9,860 nucleotides of DNA from Candidatus Bathyarchaeota archaeon (GCA_021158305.1 JAGGUU010000030.1:1-9860); one strand, 5' to 3'. Shown: positions 1 through 6,986, numbered from the stretch's first letter. Notes: a model not told the origin generated them from the letters alone. Program-made: numbers and translations.

Positions 1-72
1 AATTCATCTATAACTCCGCTTTACAAGGGAGAATCTTCTTATCCCACATCGGATATTTTCTTCTTTGATCTG

Positions 73-77
73 GGAGG
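73..77 (+). promoter_or_regulatory. Shine-Dalgarno site for the TTG start at 85
   Basis: GGAGG lies 7 nt before TTG 85. The frame is open to the left edge of the window but has no ATG or GTG there. The family's N-terminus (hydrophobic strand, then LKGRPIMGG) begins immediately after this TTG. Site, spacing and homology therefore agree on TTG 85 as the start. The remaining upstream 84 nt show nothing else I can support. Confidence 0.7.
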
Positions 78-84
78 AAACGCG

Positions 85-501
85 TTGTCTATAATTCTGA
101 AGGGAAGACCTATAATGGGAGGGAGAACCCGAGGAAAGGCCCTCGTGTCCAAGAATCCATTGAGCTTCCTAGGCGGGGTCGATCCAGAAACCGGAGTAAT
201 AATTGAGAAGAACCACGATCTTAATGGAGAGAAGGTTGGAGGCACCGTTCTATGCTTCCCTCACGGACATGGATCAACCGTTGGAAGCTATGTTCTCTAC
301 TCGCTTGTAAGGAGAGGCGTAGGTCCAAAGGCGATAGTGAACGAGAAGGCAGACCCCGTCGTGGTGGTCGGAGCGGTAATCGCCGAGATCCCAATGGTTG
401 ACGGAATCGATATCTCCCAGATAAGAACGGGCGACCTCGTCGAGGTTAACGGCGACGAAGGCGTAGTTGTAATACTTGAGAGGGACGGTTCATGTACCTA
501 A
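85..501 (+). CDS. Phosphomevalonate dehydratase, small subunit (AcnX swivel domain, DUF126)
   Basis: This is the small (swivelling) subunit of the aconitase-X type phosphomevalonate dehydratase. With the large subunit it converts (R)-mevalonate 5-phosphate to trans-anhydromevalonate 5-phosphate in the cytoplasm, the step that distinguishes the archaeal mevalonate pathway. Visible family motifs are LKGRPIMGG at residues 5-13, FLGGVDPETGVIIEK at 28-42, the Gly/Ser-rich loop GHGSTVGSYV at 61-70 (the conserved Ser region of the swivel domain), and IVNEKADP at 84-91. At 138 residues it has the normal length. The start is TTG, chosen from the Shine-Dalgarno site and the family N-terminus. Its last 10 nt overlap the large-subunit gene, which implies coupled translation. 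The promoter lies outside the window. Family assignment is secure. The specific substrate is inferred from the archaeal context and the neighbouring UbiD gene. Confidence 0.93.
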   Translation: MSIILKGRPIMGGRTRGKALVSKNPLSFLGGVDPETGVIIEKNHDLNGEKVGGTVLCFPHGHGSTVGSYVLYSLVRRGVGPKAIVNEKADPVVVVGAVIAEIPMVDGIDISQIRTGDLVEVNGDEGVVVILERDGSCT

Positions 502-1667
502 GCAGGGAAGAGGAGAAAATACTCGACGGTGAGAAGGGCTGGGCATATCAGGTAGCCATGAGGATCCTCGTGAAGCTTGGCGACCTCTTCGGAGCGGATA
601 GACTGATACCAATAGAATCAGCTCATATCTCCGGCGTCTCCTACAAGACTATTGGAGACGCGTCTATCGACTTTCTTGAAGCTCTAGGCAGGTCTGGAGT
701 GAAGGTGATGGTTAAATCAACGGCGAACCCTGCCGGGATAGACTATAGTCATCCAGAAGAGATGATGGGAGTCGCCGAAGTTAAGGAGAAGCAGAACAGA
801 ATAATCGAGATATATCGAAGCATAGGGATCGACATGATCCTAACATGTACACCCTACTATGTTAATAAGCCTAAGGAAGATGCGCATCTAGCATGGGCCG
901 AATCCTCAACTGTGATCTATGCAAACTCGGTTCTACATTCATGGACGAATAGGGAAGGAGGGCCGAGCGCCTTAGCGGCCGCGTTGATCGGTAAAACCCC
1001 GAACTACGGCGTTCACAAACCTGAGAATCGCCTCGCAAACGTACTGATAAAAGTTGAGTCATGCCTAAGAAGCGAGGCGGATCATGGAGCACTCGGAGCG
1101 CATATAGGAAGACTGCTGAAGGATGAGATACCATGCTTCAGCGGGCTGACGTGTGCTGGAGAGACCGAGCTGAAACATCTGGGATCAGCTATGGCTTCTA
1201 CGGGCATGACATCCCTATTCTATCCGGAGGCTTCATGTCCAAGAGTCTCCGGAGAGCTCGAGGTCATAAGCGTTGACGCGAACGATTTGAAAAATGCCTT
1301 TGAGTCTCTATCAACGACTAATGAGCCTCCGGACATGGTTTATATAGGTTGTCCGCACTGCTCAGCTGAAGAGATCAAGCATGTAGCCTTAAGGATTGAG
1401 GGTAGAAGGGTCAGACGAGATGTCAAGTTATGGATCTGCACCTCTAGATATATCAGGAGGAAGGCTGAGAGATATGTTAAGATCATAGAGACTTCTGGCG
1501 GGAAGGTTCTATCCGATACATGCGCCGTTGTTACGTGGCTTAAGGAGATCGGTGTTGATGTTCTAATGACGAATTCGGCTAAGACCGCGTACTATGCTCC
1601 TACAATGAACAAGGTGGAGACAGTCTTCTCATCCCTAGACAGATGTATAGATGAGGCCTGTCAGTAG
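492..1667 (+). CDS. Phosphomevalonate dehydratase, large catalytic subunit (AcnX, DUF521)
   Basis: This is the catalytic, iron-sulfur subunit of phosphomevalonate dehydratase. At 391 residues it is close to the usual 390-400. Family signatures run in order: IESAHISGVSYKTIGDA at 41-57, LTCTPYY at 117-123, AWAESSTVIYANSV at 134-147, NREGGPSALAAALIG at 153-167, GCPHCS at 286-291, DTCAVV at 342-347 and NSAKTAYYAP at 361-370. Cys119, Cys287 and Cys344 fall in the three motifs where this family places conserved cysteines, so they are the likely cluster ligands (inference from family knowledge). The ATG start overlaps the small-subunit stop, with a GAGGG site about 7 nt upstream. The stop codon TAG is only 3 nt from the stop of the convergent UbiD-family gene, the predicted next enzyme of the pathway. 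A cis-3-hydroxyproline dehydratase role, also known in AcnX proteins, is less likely with split subunits in an archaeon. Confidence 0.93.
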   Translation: MYLSREEEKILDGEKGWAYQVAMRILVKLGDLFGADRLIPIESAHISGVSYKTIGDASIDFLEALGRSGVKVMVKSTANPAGIDYSHPEEMMGVAEVKEKQNRIIEIYRSIGIDMILTCTPYYVNKPKEDAHLAWAESSTVIYANSVLHSWTNREGGPSALAAALIGKTPNYGVHKPENRLANVLIKVESCLRSEADHGALGAHIGRLLKDEIPCFSGLTCAGETELKHLGSAMASTGMTSLFYPEASCPRVSGELEVISVDANDLKNAFESLSTTNEPPDMVYIGCPHCSAEEIKHVALRIEGRRVRRDVKLWICTSRYIRRKAERYVKIIETSGGKVLSDTCAVVTWLKEIGVDVLMTNSAKTAYYAPTMNKVETVFSSLDRCIDEACQ

Positions 1668-1670
1668 CAT

Positions 1671-3017
1671 TTACAGTCGCGTCTTTCTAAGTTTGTCAAT
1701 CAATTCGGCGACTTTCTGAGTAGATGGAATATGCGCCCTCTCAAAGTTCTCCCTCGGAATGTTCAGCGGCCGAGTAGCATCTATTCCCATCTTCGAAGTT
1801 AAGCCGCGCTTCTGATCTGCTGAGGGATCAAGCGTTGAACCCCTAGCGTTAGGCACAACTATCAAGTCCTCGCTTGCTTGAAACCGTAGGGCTATGGCCC
1901 ATTCAACCTCCCGCGGATTAAACACGTCAATATCCGAATCGACAACCACTGCATGTTTAAGGCTTGGATGAGCTGCAAAGGCGGCTAGAAGAGCAGTTTT
2001 ACCGTCACCCTCAGTCTGCTTCTCTATCGAGATCGCGGCGTGGAGCCACCCGCATCCTCCATCAGAGAGATTCACAGCCTTAACCCTTGGAACCACCTTG
2101 GACACAGCCTCATATATTGCGGCTTCCCGAGGTAGTCCCATTAGCAAGCGATGCTCCGAACTGCCGGGAAGAAGAGCCTGATAAATATAGTCTTTTCTAC
2201 GCATAACATTGACTATCTCCACCACTGGCTGCATCCGCCTTATATCATATGTACCAGTTATATCAACGAACGGTCCCTCTTCAGCCTCCCTCTCGAATGA
2301 GATCCTTCCCTCAAGCACAAGCTCAGCCTCAGCCGGCGCATACGCATCTATCTCCATGCACTTGACGAGTTTAAGAGATCCATCGAGCAGCCTATTTGCT
2401 ACAGCGTACTCGCTCACGCCAAATGGAGGGGAAGAGGCAGCCGCTAACAGTACAGCCGGATGAAGCCCTATCGAGATCGCGACTTCTAGATCTTTCCTCT
2501 TCTTCTTAGCCATGCTCCAGAGCCTGAAAAGGTGGCGTGGAACTAGCCGTATGACCAGATGGTTTCTGTCAAGCACAAGGAGCCGATGAACCGAGACATT
2601 CTCAACCTTCCCATCTAGACTTCGCGCCGAGACCGCCGCAGCCGTTATGTATGGTCCTGCATCTTTCTCGAAATGAAGTAGCACCGGGATCCTGCTCAAA
2701 TCCGGTTTTTCATGAACATCCATCACGGGAGCTTCCTCGGCGATCTCCGGCTTGAGAGGATTCCTCTGAGCTTCAGATAGTCTCATGTATAATTCGTTCC
2801 GGGAAGTCTTCAGGGCTGAGCAGATTCTGCCCCGCGTTCCGCAGAGATTAGCCACCACTCTTGTATCGTAGCCTTCAACTCTCTCGAAGAATAGGACCGG
2901 CCCCTCTGAGAATTCCTGAATCACAGAGGCCATCTCGAATCTTGGAGAGATTCTCTCATGTATGTGGAGAACCTCTCCCTTCTTCTCAAGCTTATTCAAG
3001 AAGCTTCTAAGACTCAT
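1671..3017 (-). CDS. UbiD-family decarboxylase, probable anhydromevalonate phosphate decarboxylase
   Basis: This is a UbiD-type decarboxylase, expected to use prenylated FMN and Mn/K ions. The likely reaction is decarboxylation of trans-anhydromevalonate 5-phosphate to isopentenyl phosphate, which isopentenyl phosphate kinase would then use. It has 448 residues, near the family norm. The key signature is EEGPFVDITGTYD at 246-258, the archaeal version of the EGPFGEYTGYY motif that carries the acidic active-site residue. It is followed by YQALLPGSSEHRLLMGLPRE (279-298), VVDSDIDVFNPREVEWA (358-374) and ARGSTLDPSA (391-400). The ATG start has GGAGG 6 nt upstream and overlaps the end of the preceding small gene by 11 nt. 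It lies tail to tail with the dehydratase genes that make its predicted substrate. The UbiX flavin prenyltransferase needed for its cofactor is not in the window. UbiD family is certain; the substrate is inferred from context and the ITGTYD motif variant. Confidence 0.9.
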   Translation of the reverse strand: MSLRSFLNKLEKKGEVLHIHERISPRFEMASVIQEFSEGPVLFFERVEGYDTRVVANLCGTRGRICSALKTSRNELYMRLSEAQRNPLKPEIAEEAPVMDVHEKPDLSRIPVLLHFEKDAGPYITAAAVSARSLDGKVENVSVHRLLVLDRNHLVIRLVPRHLFRLWSMAKKKRKDLEVAISIGLHPAVLLAAASSPPFGVSEYAVANRLLDGSLKLVKCMEIDAYAPAEAELVLEGRISFEREAEEGPFVDITGTYDIRRMQPVVEIVNVMRRKDYIYQALLPGSSEHRLLMGLPREAAIYEAVSKVVPRVKAVNLSDGGCGWLHAAISIEKQTEGDGKTALLAAFAAHPSLKHAVVVDSDIDVFNPREVEWAIALRFQASEDLIVVPNARGSTLDPSADQKRGLTSKMGIDATRPLNIPRENFERAHIPSTQKVAELIDKLRKTRL

Positions 3018-3372
3018 CTCCAGCCTCCGCTTTCTTCAAGAGTTTATCTAGGAGACTTAAAAATATGTGTGAAGTTTTTCTATCTGACTCCTGCCTCGTA
3101 AAGATTGACAGGAGAATTATCCTTCCAAGCCTTCTAGCGAGGCTCTCCGCCAACATTCTACTGAGCATGGAATTTCTCTCCCCAAGTAGCACCGAGGATA
3201 GAGGAGCCCCAACTATGCCGGGCCTCTGGGGCATAGATACGGCGAGCGTCCCAAGCCTTTCTTCTCCTTCGCTTAAGAGGAAGATGTAGGCATTCTTCAT
3301 CTCAAGCATCGTGGCTAGATATATTGTTCCCTCCTCCTTAACAGTCTCCCTAAAAATCTTCATCTTTAACAA
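3007..3372 (-). CDS. Small conserved protein resembling proteasome-assembly chaperones PAC3/PAC4
   Basis: This 121-residue soluble protein has no signal peptide or membrane segment. Its core reads LGTLAVSMP (40-48), SSVLLGERNSMLSRMLAESL (59-78), then ARRLGRIILLSIF (79-91). From memory this follows the layout of eukaryotic PSMG4/PAC4 (LAVAM, then SLLGD, a Ser/Thr-rich turn, a GLAQRLARKT-type helix and a final FVSYN-type strand); PAC3 shares the VLLG helix-strand part. Such proteins pair up and guide assembly of the 20S alpha ring. The TTG start is supported by GAAGGG 7 nt upstream; an ATG three codons later has no well-placed site. Its 3' end overlaps the UbiD-family start by 11 nt, so the two are probably translated together. 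No proteasome gene lies in the window. Resemblance is from motif memory only, so the function is tentative. Otherwise it is a conserved hypothetical protein. Confidence 0.5.
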   Translation of the reverse strand: MLKMKIFRETVKEEGTIYLATMLEMKNAYIFLLSEGEERLGTLAVSMPQRPGIVGAPLSSVLLGERNSMLSRMLAESLARRLGRIILLSIFTRQESDRKTSHIFLSLLDKLLKKAEAGDES

Positions 3373-3379
3373 TTAAGAA

Positions 3380-3385
3380 CCCTTC
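3380..3385 (-). promoter_or_regulatory. Shine-Dalgarno site deciding the TTG start at 3372
   Basis: GAAGGG on the minus strand lies 7 nt before TTG 3370-3372. The in-frame ATG at 3361-3363 would be 16 nt away, too far. The 74-nt spacer to the upstream aldolase gene is T-rich but shows no convincing TATA box, so the small gene is probably co-transcribed with the aldolase-like gene. Confidence 0.5.
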
Positions 3386-3446
3386 AAACAATCGAATATC
3401 TAGAAAAATCAAAATGTGAGAAGCCTCCGCGGTTTTCAAGCCTCTT

Positions 3447-4235
3447 CTATATCTTTGAGAGTATCTTCTTAAGCTCGTCTCCGTTCTGCTTCCACCAGTT
3501 ATATAGAATGCCTGCATCTGTTCCCAAGCTGAAGTGCCGTACGCCAAGCTCCAAGTATCTCTTTGCATCTTTAGGACTGTTTATCTCGGCTCTAGGAGCC
3601 ACGTCCATCTTTAAGGCTGTCTTTATAGTCTTCAACTCGGCCTCCTTAACCTTCGGATGACTATATTGTCCAGGCAACCCTATGCTCAACGAGTAATCTG
3701 CAGGTCCGAACTGAACCATATCTACTCCGTCGACGGAAAGTATCTCCTCGAGATTCTCAACGGCTGATTTCTTCTCTATCATAAACGCCACAACTGCATC
3801 TTCGCACATTTTGACGACATCCTCAGCTGAGGCTATGCGGGCGCCGTATCCTATCCTCCTATCCATCCTGAACCCATTTACACCTTTAGGTTCAGCCCTA
3901 ACTGCGCGTACAGCTAGTTCAGCATCCTCCACTGTTCTAATATCCGCGAAGAGCACGTTCTGGATGCCTGCCATTAAGGCTCTCTCAGCCAAGTAAACTC
4001 TGGGTTCCTGGTCTATCTTTATCATTGAGGAGATTCCGACAAGCTCAGCTGCCCTAGCTAAATTGTCGAAGTCATACAAGGTGTAGGGACCATACTCGCT
4101 TAGAAACTCAACATAATCGTAGACTCCTGTATACCCGATCATCTCGACGAGTCCAGGCCACGCCGCAACTATACGCGTGCCTATACTTGGCTCGCCCTTC
4201 CTGAGTAGTTCCCGAAGCCTATTCTCCCTCAACAT
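3447..4235 (-). CDS. HpcH/HpaI-family aldolase-like protein
   Basis: This 262-residue TIM-barrel protein belongs to the HpcH/HpaI (class II, metal-dependent pyruvate aldolase) family, which cleaves or forms 4-hydroxy-2-oxo acids. The metal-binding pair is visible: Glu154 in FMIEKKSAVENLEEI and Asp180 in QFGPADYSLSIGLPGQ. These match the E and D of family motifs such as IETVSAVEN and VGPNDLA. Where well-studied HpaI enzymes have the catalytic His of the EH dipeptide, this protein has Tyr48 (SEYGPY), and Lys73 (MIKID) sits near the place of the substrate-binding Arg. These changes suggest a different substrate or chemistry. Its ATG has GGAGG 5 nt upstream and a TATA-like element about 37 nt upstream, making it the first gene of a three-gene minus-strand unit with the PAC-like and UbiD-like genes. 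Family assignment is strong; no substrate can be named. Confidence 0.85.
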   Translation of the reverse strand: MLRENRLRELLRKGEPSIGTRIVAAWPGLVEMIGYTGVYDYVEFLSEYGPYTLYDFDNLARAAELVGISSMIKIDQEPRVYLAERALMAGIQNVLFADIRTVEDAELAVRAVRAEPKGVNGFRMDRRIGYGARIASAEDVVKMCEDAVVAFMIEKKSAVENLEEILSVDGVDMVQFGPADYSLSIGLPGQYSHPKVKEAELKTIKTALKMDVAPRAEINSPKDAKRYLELGVRHFSLGTDAGILYNWWKQNGDELKKILSKI

Positions 4236-4267
4236 GTCTACCTCCAGAAGATAAATGCGTCGTTCCG

Positions 4268-4276
4268 CTTATAAAA
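4268..4276. promoter_or_regulatory. TATA-like element shared by the divergent aldolase-like and nth genes
   Basis: The near-palindrome CTTATAAAA sits in the 67-nt divergent spacer. Its centre, about 4272, is about 31 nt from the nth ATG on the plus strand and about 37 nt from the aldolase ATG on the minus strand. With initiation about 26 nt from the box centre, nth would have a leader of only about 5 nt (essentially leaderless). The minus transcript would have a leader of about 11 nt that includes its GGAGG site. Confidence 0.5.
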
Positions 4277-4302
4277 GAGACGGAGAATAAAACAGGTCAG
4301 GA

Positions 4303-5013
4303 ATGGATGAACATATTTTAACGTGGAAAGCCTTAATTCTAAAGGAGATGTTGAAGGAAGAAGATAGAACCAGAGCTAGACTCGTATTAAAGACATTGGA
4401 GTCTAAATTCAAGATTCCGAGCATTTCGAAGGTGGCTGGAGACCCATTTAAGGTTCTGGTGAGAACGATAATAAGTCAGTCTACGGCTGAGATTAACACT
4501 AGAAGAGCCTATGAGAACCTCTCTAAAAAGGCGGCTTTGACGCCTAAAGGCTTAGCGGAAGCAGATATTAAGGAGATCGAGGAAGCCCTATTCGTCGCGG
4601 GACTATACAGGAACAAGTCAAGAATCATTAAGGCTGTCTCCGAGACTATCCTGAATGATCTGGGCGGATCGCTTAACTTCATATATTCAGATCCGCTTGA
4701 GGAGGCTAGAGAGAAGCTCCTAAGACTTCCCGGAGTCGGACCTAAAACGGCTGATATTCTGCTTCTCTTCTGCGCCGGAAAACCAGTTCTCCCAGTTGAT
4801 ACGCATGTCAACCGAGTCTCCAAGAGGCTTGGCTTTGTCCCTGAGAAAGCCGGATATGAGGAAGTCAGGAAGACCCTTGAATCGCTTTATACGCCTAAAG
4901 AATACTTCAAGGTTCACATGCTCTTCATCTCGTTGGGGAGAAAGTTCTGCAGAGCTTTGAATCCGAAACATGCCGAGTGTCCAGTTCGTCACCTCTGTCC
5001 CTCTAAGACCTAA
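4303..5013 (+). CDS. nth: Endonuclease III (DNA glycosylase/AP lyase)
   Basis: This is a HhH-GPD base-excision repair enzyme that removes oxidised pyrimidines and cleaves at abasic sites. The helix-hairpin-helix LPGVGPKTADILL (142-154) carries the catalytic Lys148. The catalytic Asp is Asp166 in PVDTHVNRVSKRLG (164-177). An ISQSTAEINT segment (57-66) corresponds to the DNA-wedging SAQTTD region. At 236 residues it is a little longer than E. coli Nth, with a short N-terminal extension. The C-terminal iron-sulfur loop is unusual: Cys216, Cys226 and Cys232 fit the C-x6-C-x2-C-x5-C pattern, but the second ligand position is His223. The start is ATG 4303, with a TATA-like element 31 nt upstream and no strong ribosome-binding site, as expected for a leaderless message. 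Its stop overlaps the stop of the convergent kinase gene by 4 nt. A MutY or thymine-glycosylase identity is less likely from the K/D pair and length. Confidence 0.93.
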   Translation: MDEHILTWKALILKEMLKEEDRTRARLVLKTLESKFKIPSISKVAGDPFKVLVRTIISQSTAEINTRRAYENLSKKAALTPKGLAEADIKEIEEALFVAGLYRNKSRIIKAVSETILNDLGGSLNFIYSDPLEEAREKLLRLPGVGPKTADILLLFCAGKPVLPVDTHVNRVSKRLGFVPEKAGYEEVRKTLESLYTPKEYFKVHMLFISLGRKFCRALNPKHAECPVRHLCPSKT

Positions 5014-6278
5014 AGCCTAAAGAAGACTTCCTTCTCGTTTCCCTCAGAGTCAAGCCTTATTCTGCCCACTTTGATCTTTGAAACAGGTTTATCCACAGGA
5101 GTAAGTACTTTGACTATTCCATTTCTGAAGTCTATGCTCTCGATTGTTCCTATACCGAGCATCTTTTCATTCCTGTCTTCAAGAGATACAAGTATTCCCT
5201 TCTCATCTCCTTTCTGAAGAGCAATTATCTTTTTTCCAATCTCCGCCTCAGCAATTCTCAGCCGTTCCATATCTAGATGCGTATTCCTCTCGGTTACTAT
5301 GACTATGAATCTCAGCTTTTCTTCACAATATAGAATCTCTTCCCCAAGAATCTTCTCGATCCTCTCCCTAAGCTGCTCAGCTACTTGACTGTTCAAGTTT
5401 AGTGATCCCTCAACCTGAATCCATTTTAGGGGAAATGTACGTGTTCTGGATCCCTTAAGATGCTTCTTGTAGGCAAATCCCCTTAGGAGTCTCCTAGTCT
5501 CTTGGTCTCTCCTTCTAGCCTTCTCGGGAGGCTCTACGGAGATAACTCTCCTCTTCCCAGCCGAGGATATTATCGGCTCTAACTCGTCGCCTGCTTGGAT
5601 AGCAACTATGCAGTCTGGATCCAAAGCCTCTATAAGTTTAACCTTATACTCCACAGCGTCTTCTCCTTCAATCCAGCCATCAGTATTAGTTATGAGCAGG
5701 TTTTCCCCGCTGCTGGAGGCTACATTCTTCAATTTTGCAGCGGCTTTAACAACTTTGTCTACAACTCCACTAGGGCTTGTGATCCCTATGAAGACAGACT
5801 CATCTGGGAAAAGCGTAAAAAGATCTGTGAATTGCTTATCGACGAAGCACAGGCTGATGGTTCCGGGAGGGCCTAAATCTGACTGCCCAAGGTCGCAGTC
5901 TAAGACGGCGATTCTCCAGCCTTTCCTCAACGCCGAATTCGCTAAGTAAACCGAGAAGCTCGTCTTTCCTGAATCCACGCCTCCCATAATAAGAATTGAC
6001 CTGTTATCCTTCTTTGAGAGTATCTCCTCGACGGCTGCTCGCCATGAGGATGGTATCGCTGGAGCGTCTACTTCAATGCATGATCCATCTTCACTCACGT
6101 ATATCTCAGCTTCACATTCCGAAAGAGCTTCGAAAGGTATCCTCTTACCACGTCGCACAACCACTTTCATCTCAGGTTTTATTTCCGCTCCTAAAACCTC
6201 GGCTTTTCCGGAGATAAGGTATATTGAAGCAGGACCGTCGATGAGGAGGGCTTTTCTCTCGTTAACTCGCCGCTTCAA
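5010..6278 (-). CDS. Clp1/Grc3-type polynucleotide 5'-hydroxyl kinase
   Basis: This P-loop kinase is expected to phosphorylate the 5'-OH ends of RNA (and possibly DNA) using ATP, as archaeal Clp1 homologues do. The order is an N-terminal beta domain (about 1-85, with GPASIYLISGKAEVLG at 15-30), the kinase core (about 90-275) and a C-terminal domain (about 280-422). Motifs are Walker A GGVDSGKT at 99-106 with Lys105, the family signature LDCDLGQSDLGPPGTISL at 126-143 (Asp127 and Asp129 acting as Walker B and substrate-clasp acids), NTDGW at 198-202, and an Arg-rich lid ARRRDQETRRLLRG at 254-267. The TTG start is preceded by GGAAGG at a 7-nt spacing, and no in-frame ATG precedes it. It follows the RNase H-fold gene by 24 nt, so the two likely form one operon. 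RNA healing for tRNA splicing or ligation is the plausible role, known from the family and not shown here. Confidence 0.92.
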   Translation of the reverse strand: MKRRVNERKALLIDGPASIYLISGKAEVLGAEIKPEMKVVVRRGKRIPFEALSECEAEIYVSEDGSCIEVDAPAIPSSWRAAVEEILSKKDNRSILIMGGVDSGKTSFSVYLANSALRKGWRIAVLDCDLGQSDLGPPGTISLCFVDKQFTDLFTLFPDESVFIGITSPSGVVDKVVKAAAKLKNVASSSGENLLITNTDGWIEGEDAVEYKVKLIEALDPDCIVAIQAGDELEPIISSAGKRRVISVEPPEKARRRDQETRRLLRGFAYKKHLKGSRTRTFPLKWIQVEGSLNLNSQVAEQLRERIEKILGEEILYCEEKLRFIVIVTERNTHLDMERLRIAEAEIGKKIIALQKGDEKGILVSLEDRNEKMLGIGTIESIDFRNGIVKVLTPVDKPVSKIKVGRIRLDSEGNEKEVFFRL

Positions 6279-6285
6279 GCCTCAT

Positions 6286-6291
6286 CCTTCC
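6286..6291 (-). promoter_or_regulatory. Shine-Dalgarno site for the TTG start at 6278
   Basis: GGAAGG on the minus strand lies 7 nt before TTG 6276-6278. An ATG inside the spacer (6283-6285) is out of frame and closes after seven codons, so TTG is the only start that includes the conserved N-terminal beta domain. Confidence 0.55.
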
Positions 6292-6302
6292 AGAAGTTTT
6301 TC

Positions 6303-6956
6303 TTAGATGCTTTCCTTCCTAGCTATGTTAACGGCTGCATCAGCATCGCTTATCTTCTTTCCGGAACCATTACCTTTCACGCTACTCGTCCCTGCTTCAC
6401 TGACAATCTCTATCATTGTGTCTTCGGGAACGGCTATTTGAAGTCGGCTTGCAACTTCCTCAGCCATCTCTGGAACGCCATCTCCAATCTTTATCCTTCG
6501 CATCCGAGCTGGATGCCTCCTCAGAGCAGTTAAAGCCATATCGATCGCCATTTCCAAGGTTAACCGTTCCTTCTTCTCCAAGACGTTTCCGTCTCCGAGA
6601 ACAGCTACTCCGAAACTCTTACCTGGATCTATCCCCACAACCAGCTCCTCATAGATCTTTTTACCCTTAATTATACGCACAGCCTCATCTATAATCGCGG
6701 AAGGCTTCTCCTCCGGATCATATATCAGAACGGATGGATGATCAATCTGCTCTCTCTCCTCCTTCGTTGTTATAACCACCTTTATAGACGGCGGAATGCT
6801 CTCTCCGGGAACCACGCTTAGGAATGGGATTCTCCTCTTGTTCAGCTCGTTCACTAGCCAGTAATAGGCTTTCCCCGAGACCGTAGCCACCGCTATCTTC
6901 TGTCTCATATAAAACACTCTGCCTCTTCCTAGAAAGAGAATGAGAAGATCAACCAT
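6303..6956 (-). CDS. RNase H/RuvC (YqgF-like) fold protein with an N-terminal domain, archaeal conserved hypothetical
   Basis: Numbering is from ATG 6956 (217 residues). An N-terminal alpha/beta part (about 17-100, IAVATVSGKAYYWLVNEL) precedes an RNase H-like half. That half begins with VVGIDPGKSFGVAVL (106-120), where Asp110 matches the first catalytic Asp of RuvC/YqgF proteins. IVSEAGTSSVKG (184-195) with Glu187 and SDADAAVNIA (203-212) with Asp204/Asp206 match the later acidic positions, so a nuclease active site could be intact. It probably acts on branched or structured nucleic acid, but I do not know a demonstrated function. The start is uncertain. ATG 6956 lies about 35 nt from a TATA-like element, which favours a near-leaderless start. 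ATG 6908 (Met17) begins at the conserved domain, but its nearest purine-rich site is about 13 nt away. The gene precedes the Clp1-like kinase by 24 nt, suggesting shared RNA processing or repair. Confidence 0.8.
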   Translation of the reverse strand: MVDLLILFLGRGRVFYMRQKIAVATVSGKAYYWLVNELNKRRIPFLSVVPGESIPPSIKVVITTKEEREQIDHPSVLIYDPEEKPSAIIDEAVRIIKGKKIYEELVVGIDPGKSFGVAVLGDGNVLEKKERLTLEMAIDMALTALRRHPARMRRIKIGDGVPEMAEEVASRLQIAVPEDTMIEIVSEAGTSSVKGNGSGKKISDADAAVNIARKESI

Positions 6957-6986
6957 TTAAATCTTAAAAGATCCGCGGGAATTCCT

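Noticed and set aside
1..84. Possible N-terminal extension of the dehydratase small subunit to the left edge
   Set aside because: The frame is open, but the residues do not resemble the family, there is no start codon ahead of TTG 85, and GGAGG is placed for that TTG.
39..245. Open frame on the minus strand over the dehydratase small-subunit gene
   Set aside because: It overlaps a well-conserved gene on the other strand, has low-complexity content and no recognisable motif. Similar antisense or out-of-frame open frames (871-1134, 2209-2463, 3065-3289, 3811-3996, 4509-4992, 5595-6306, 6416-6670, 7517-7750, 7980-8222, 9078-9296) were rejected for the same reason.
6009..6030. Shared stretch (TTTGAGAGTATCT) near 3453 and near 6013
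   Set aside because: Both lie inside unrelated genes and encode similar short I-L-S-K segments. It is too short to be a meaningful repeat.
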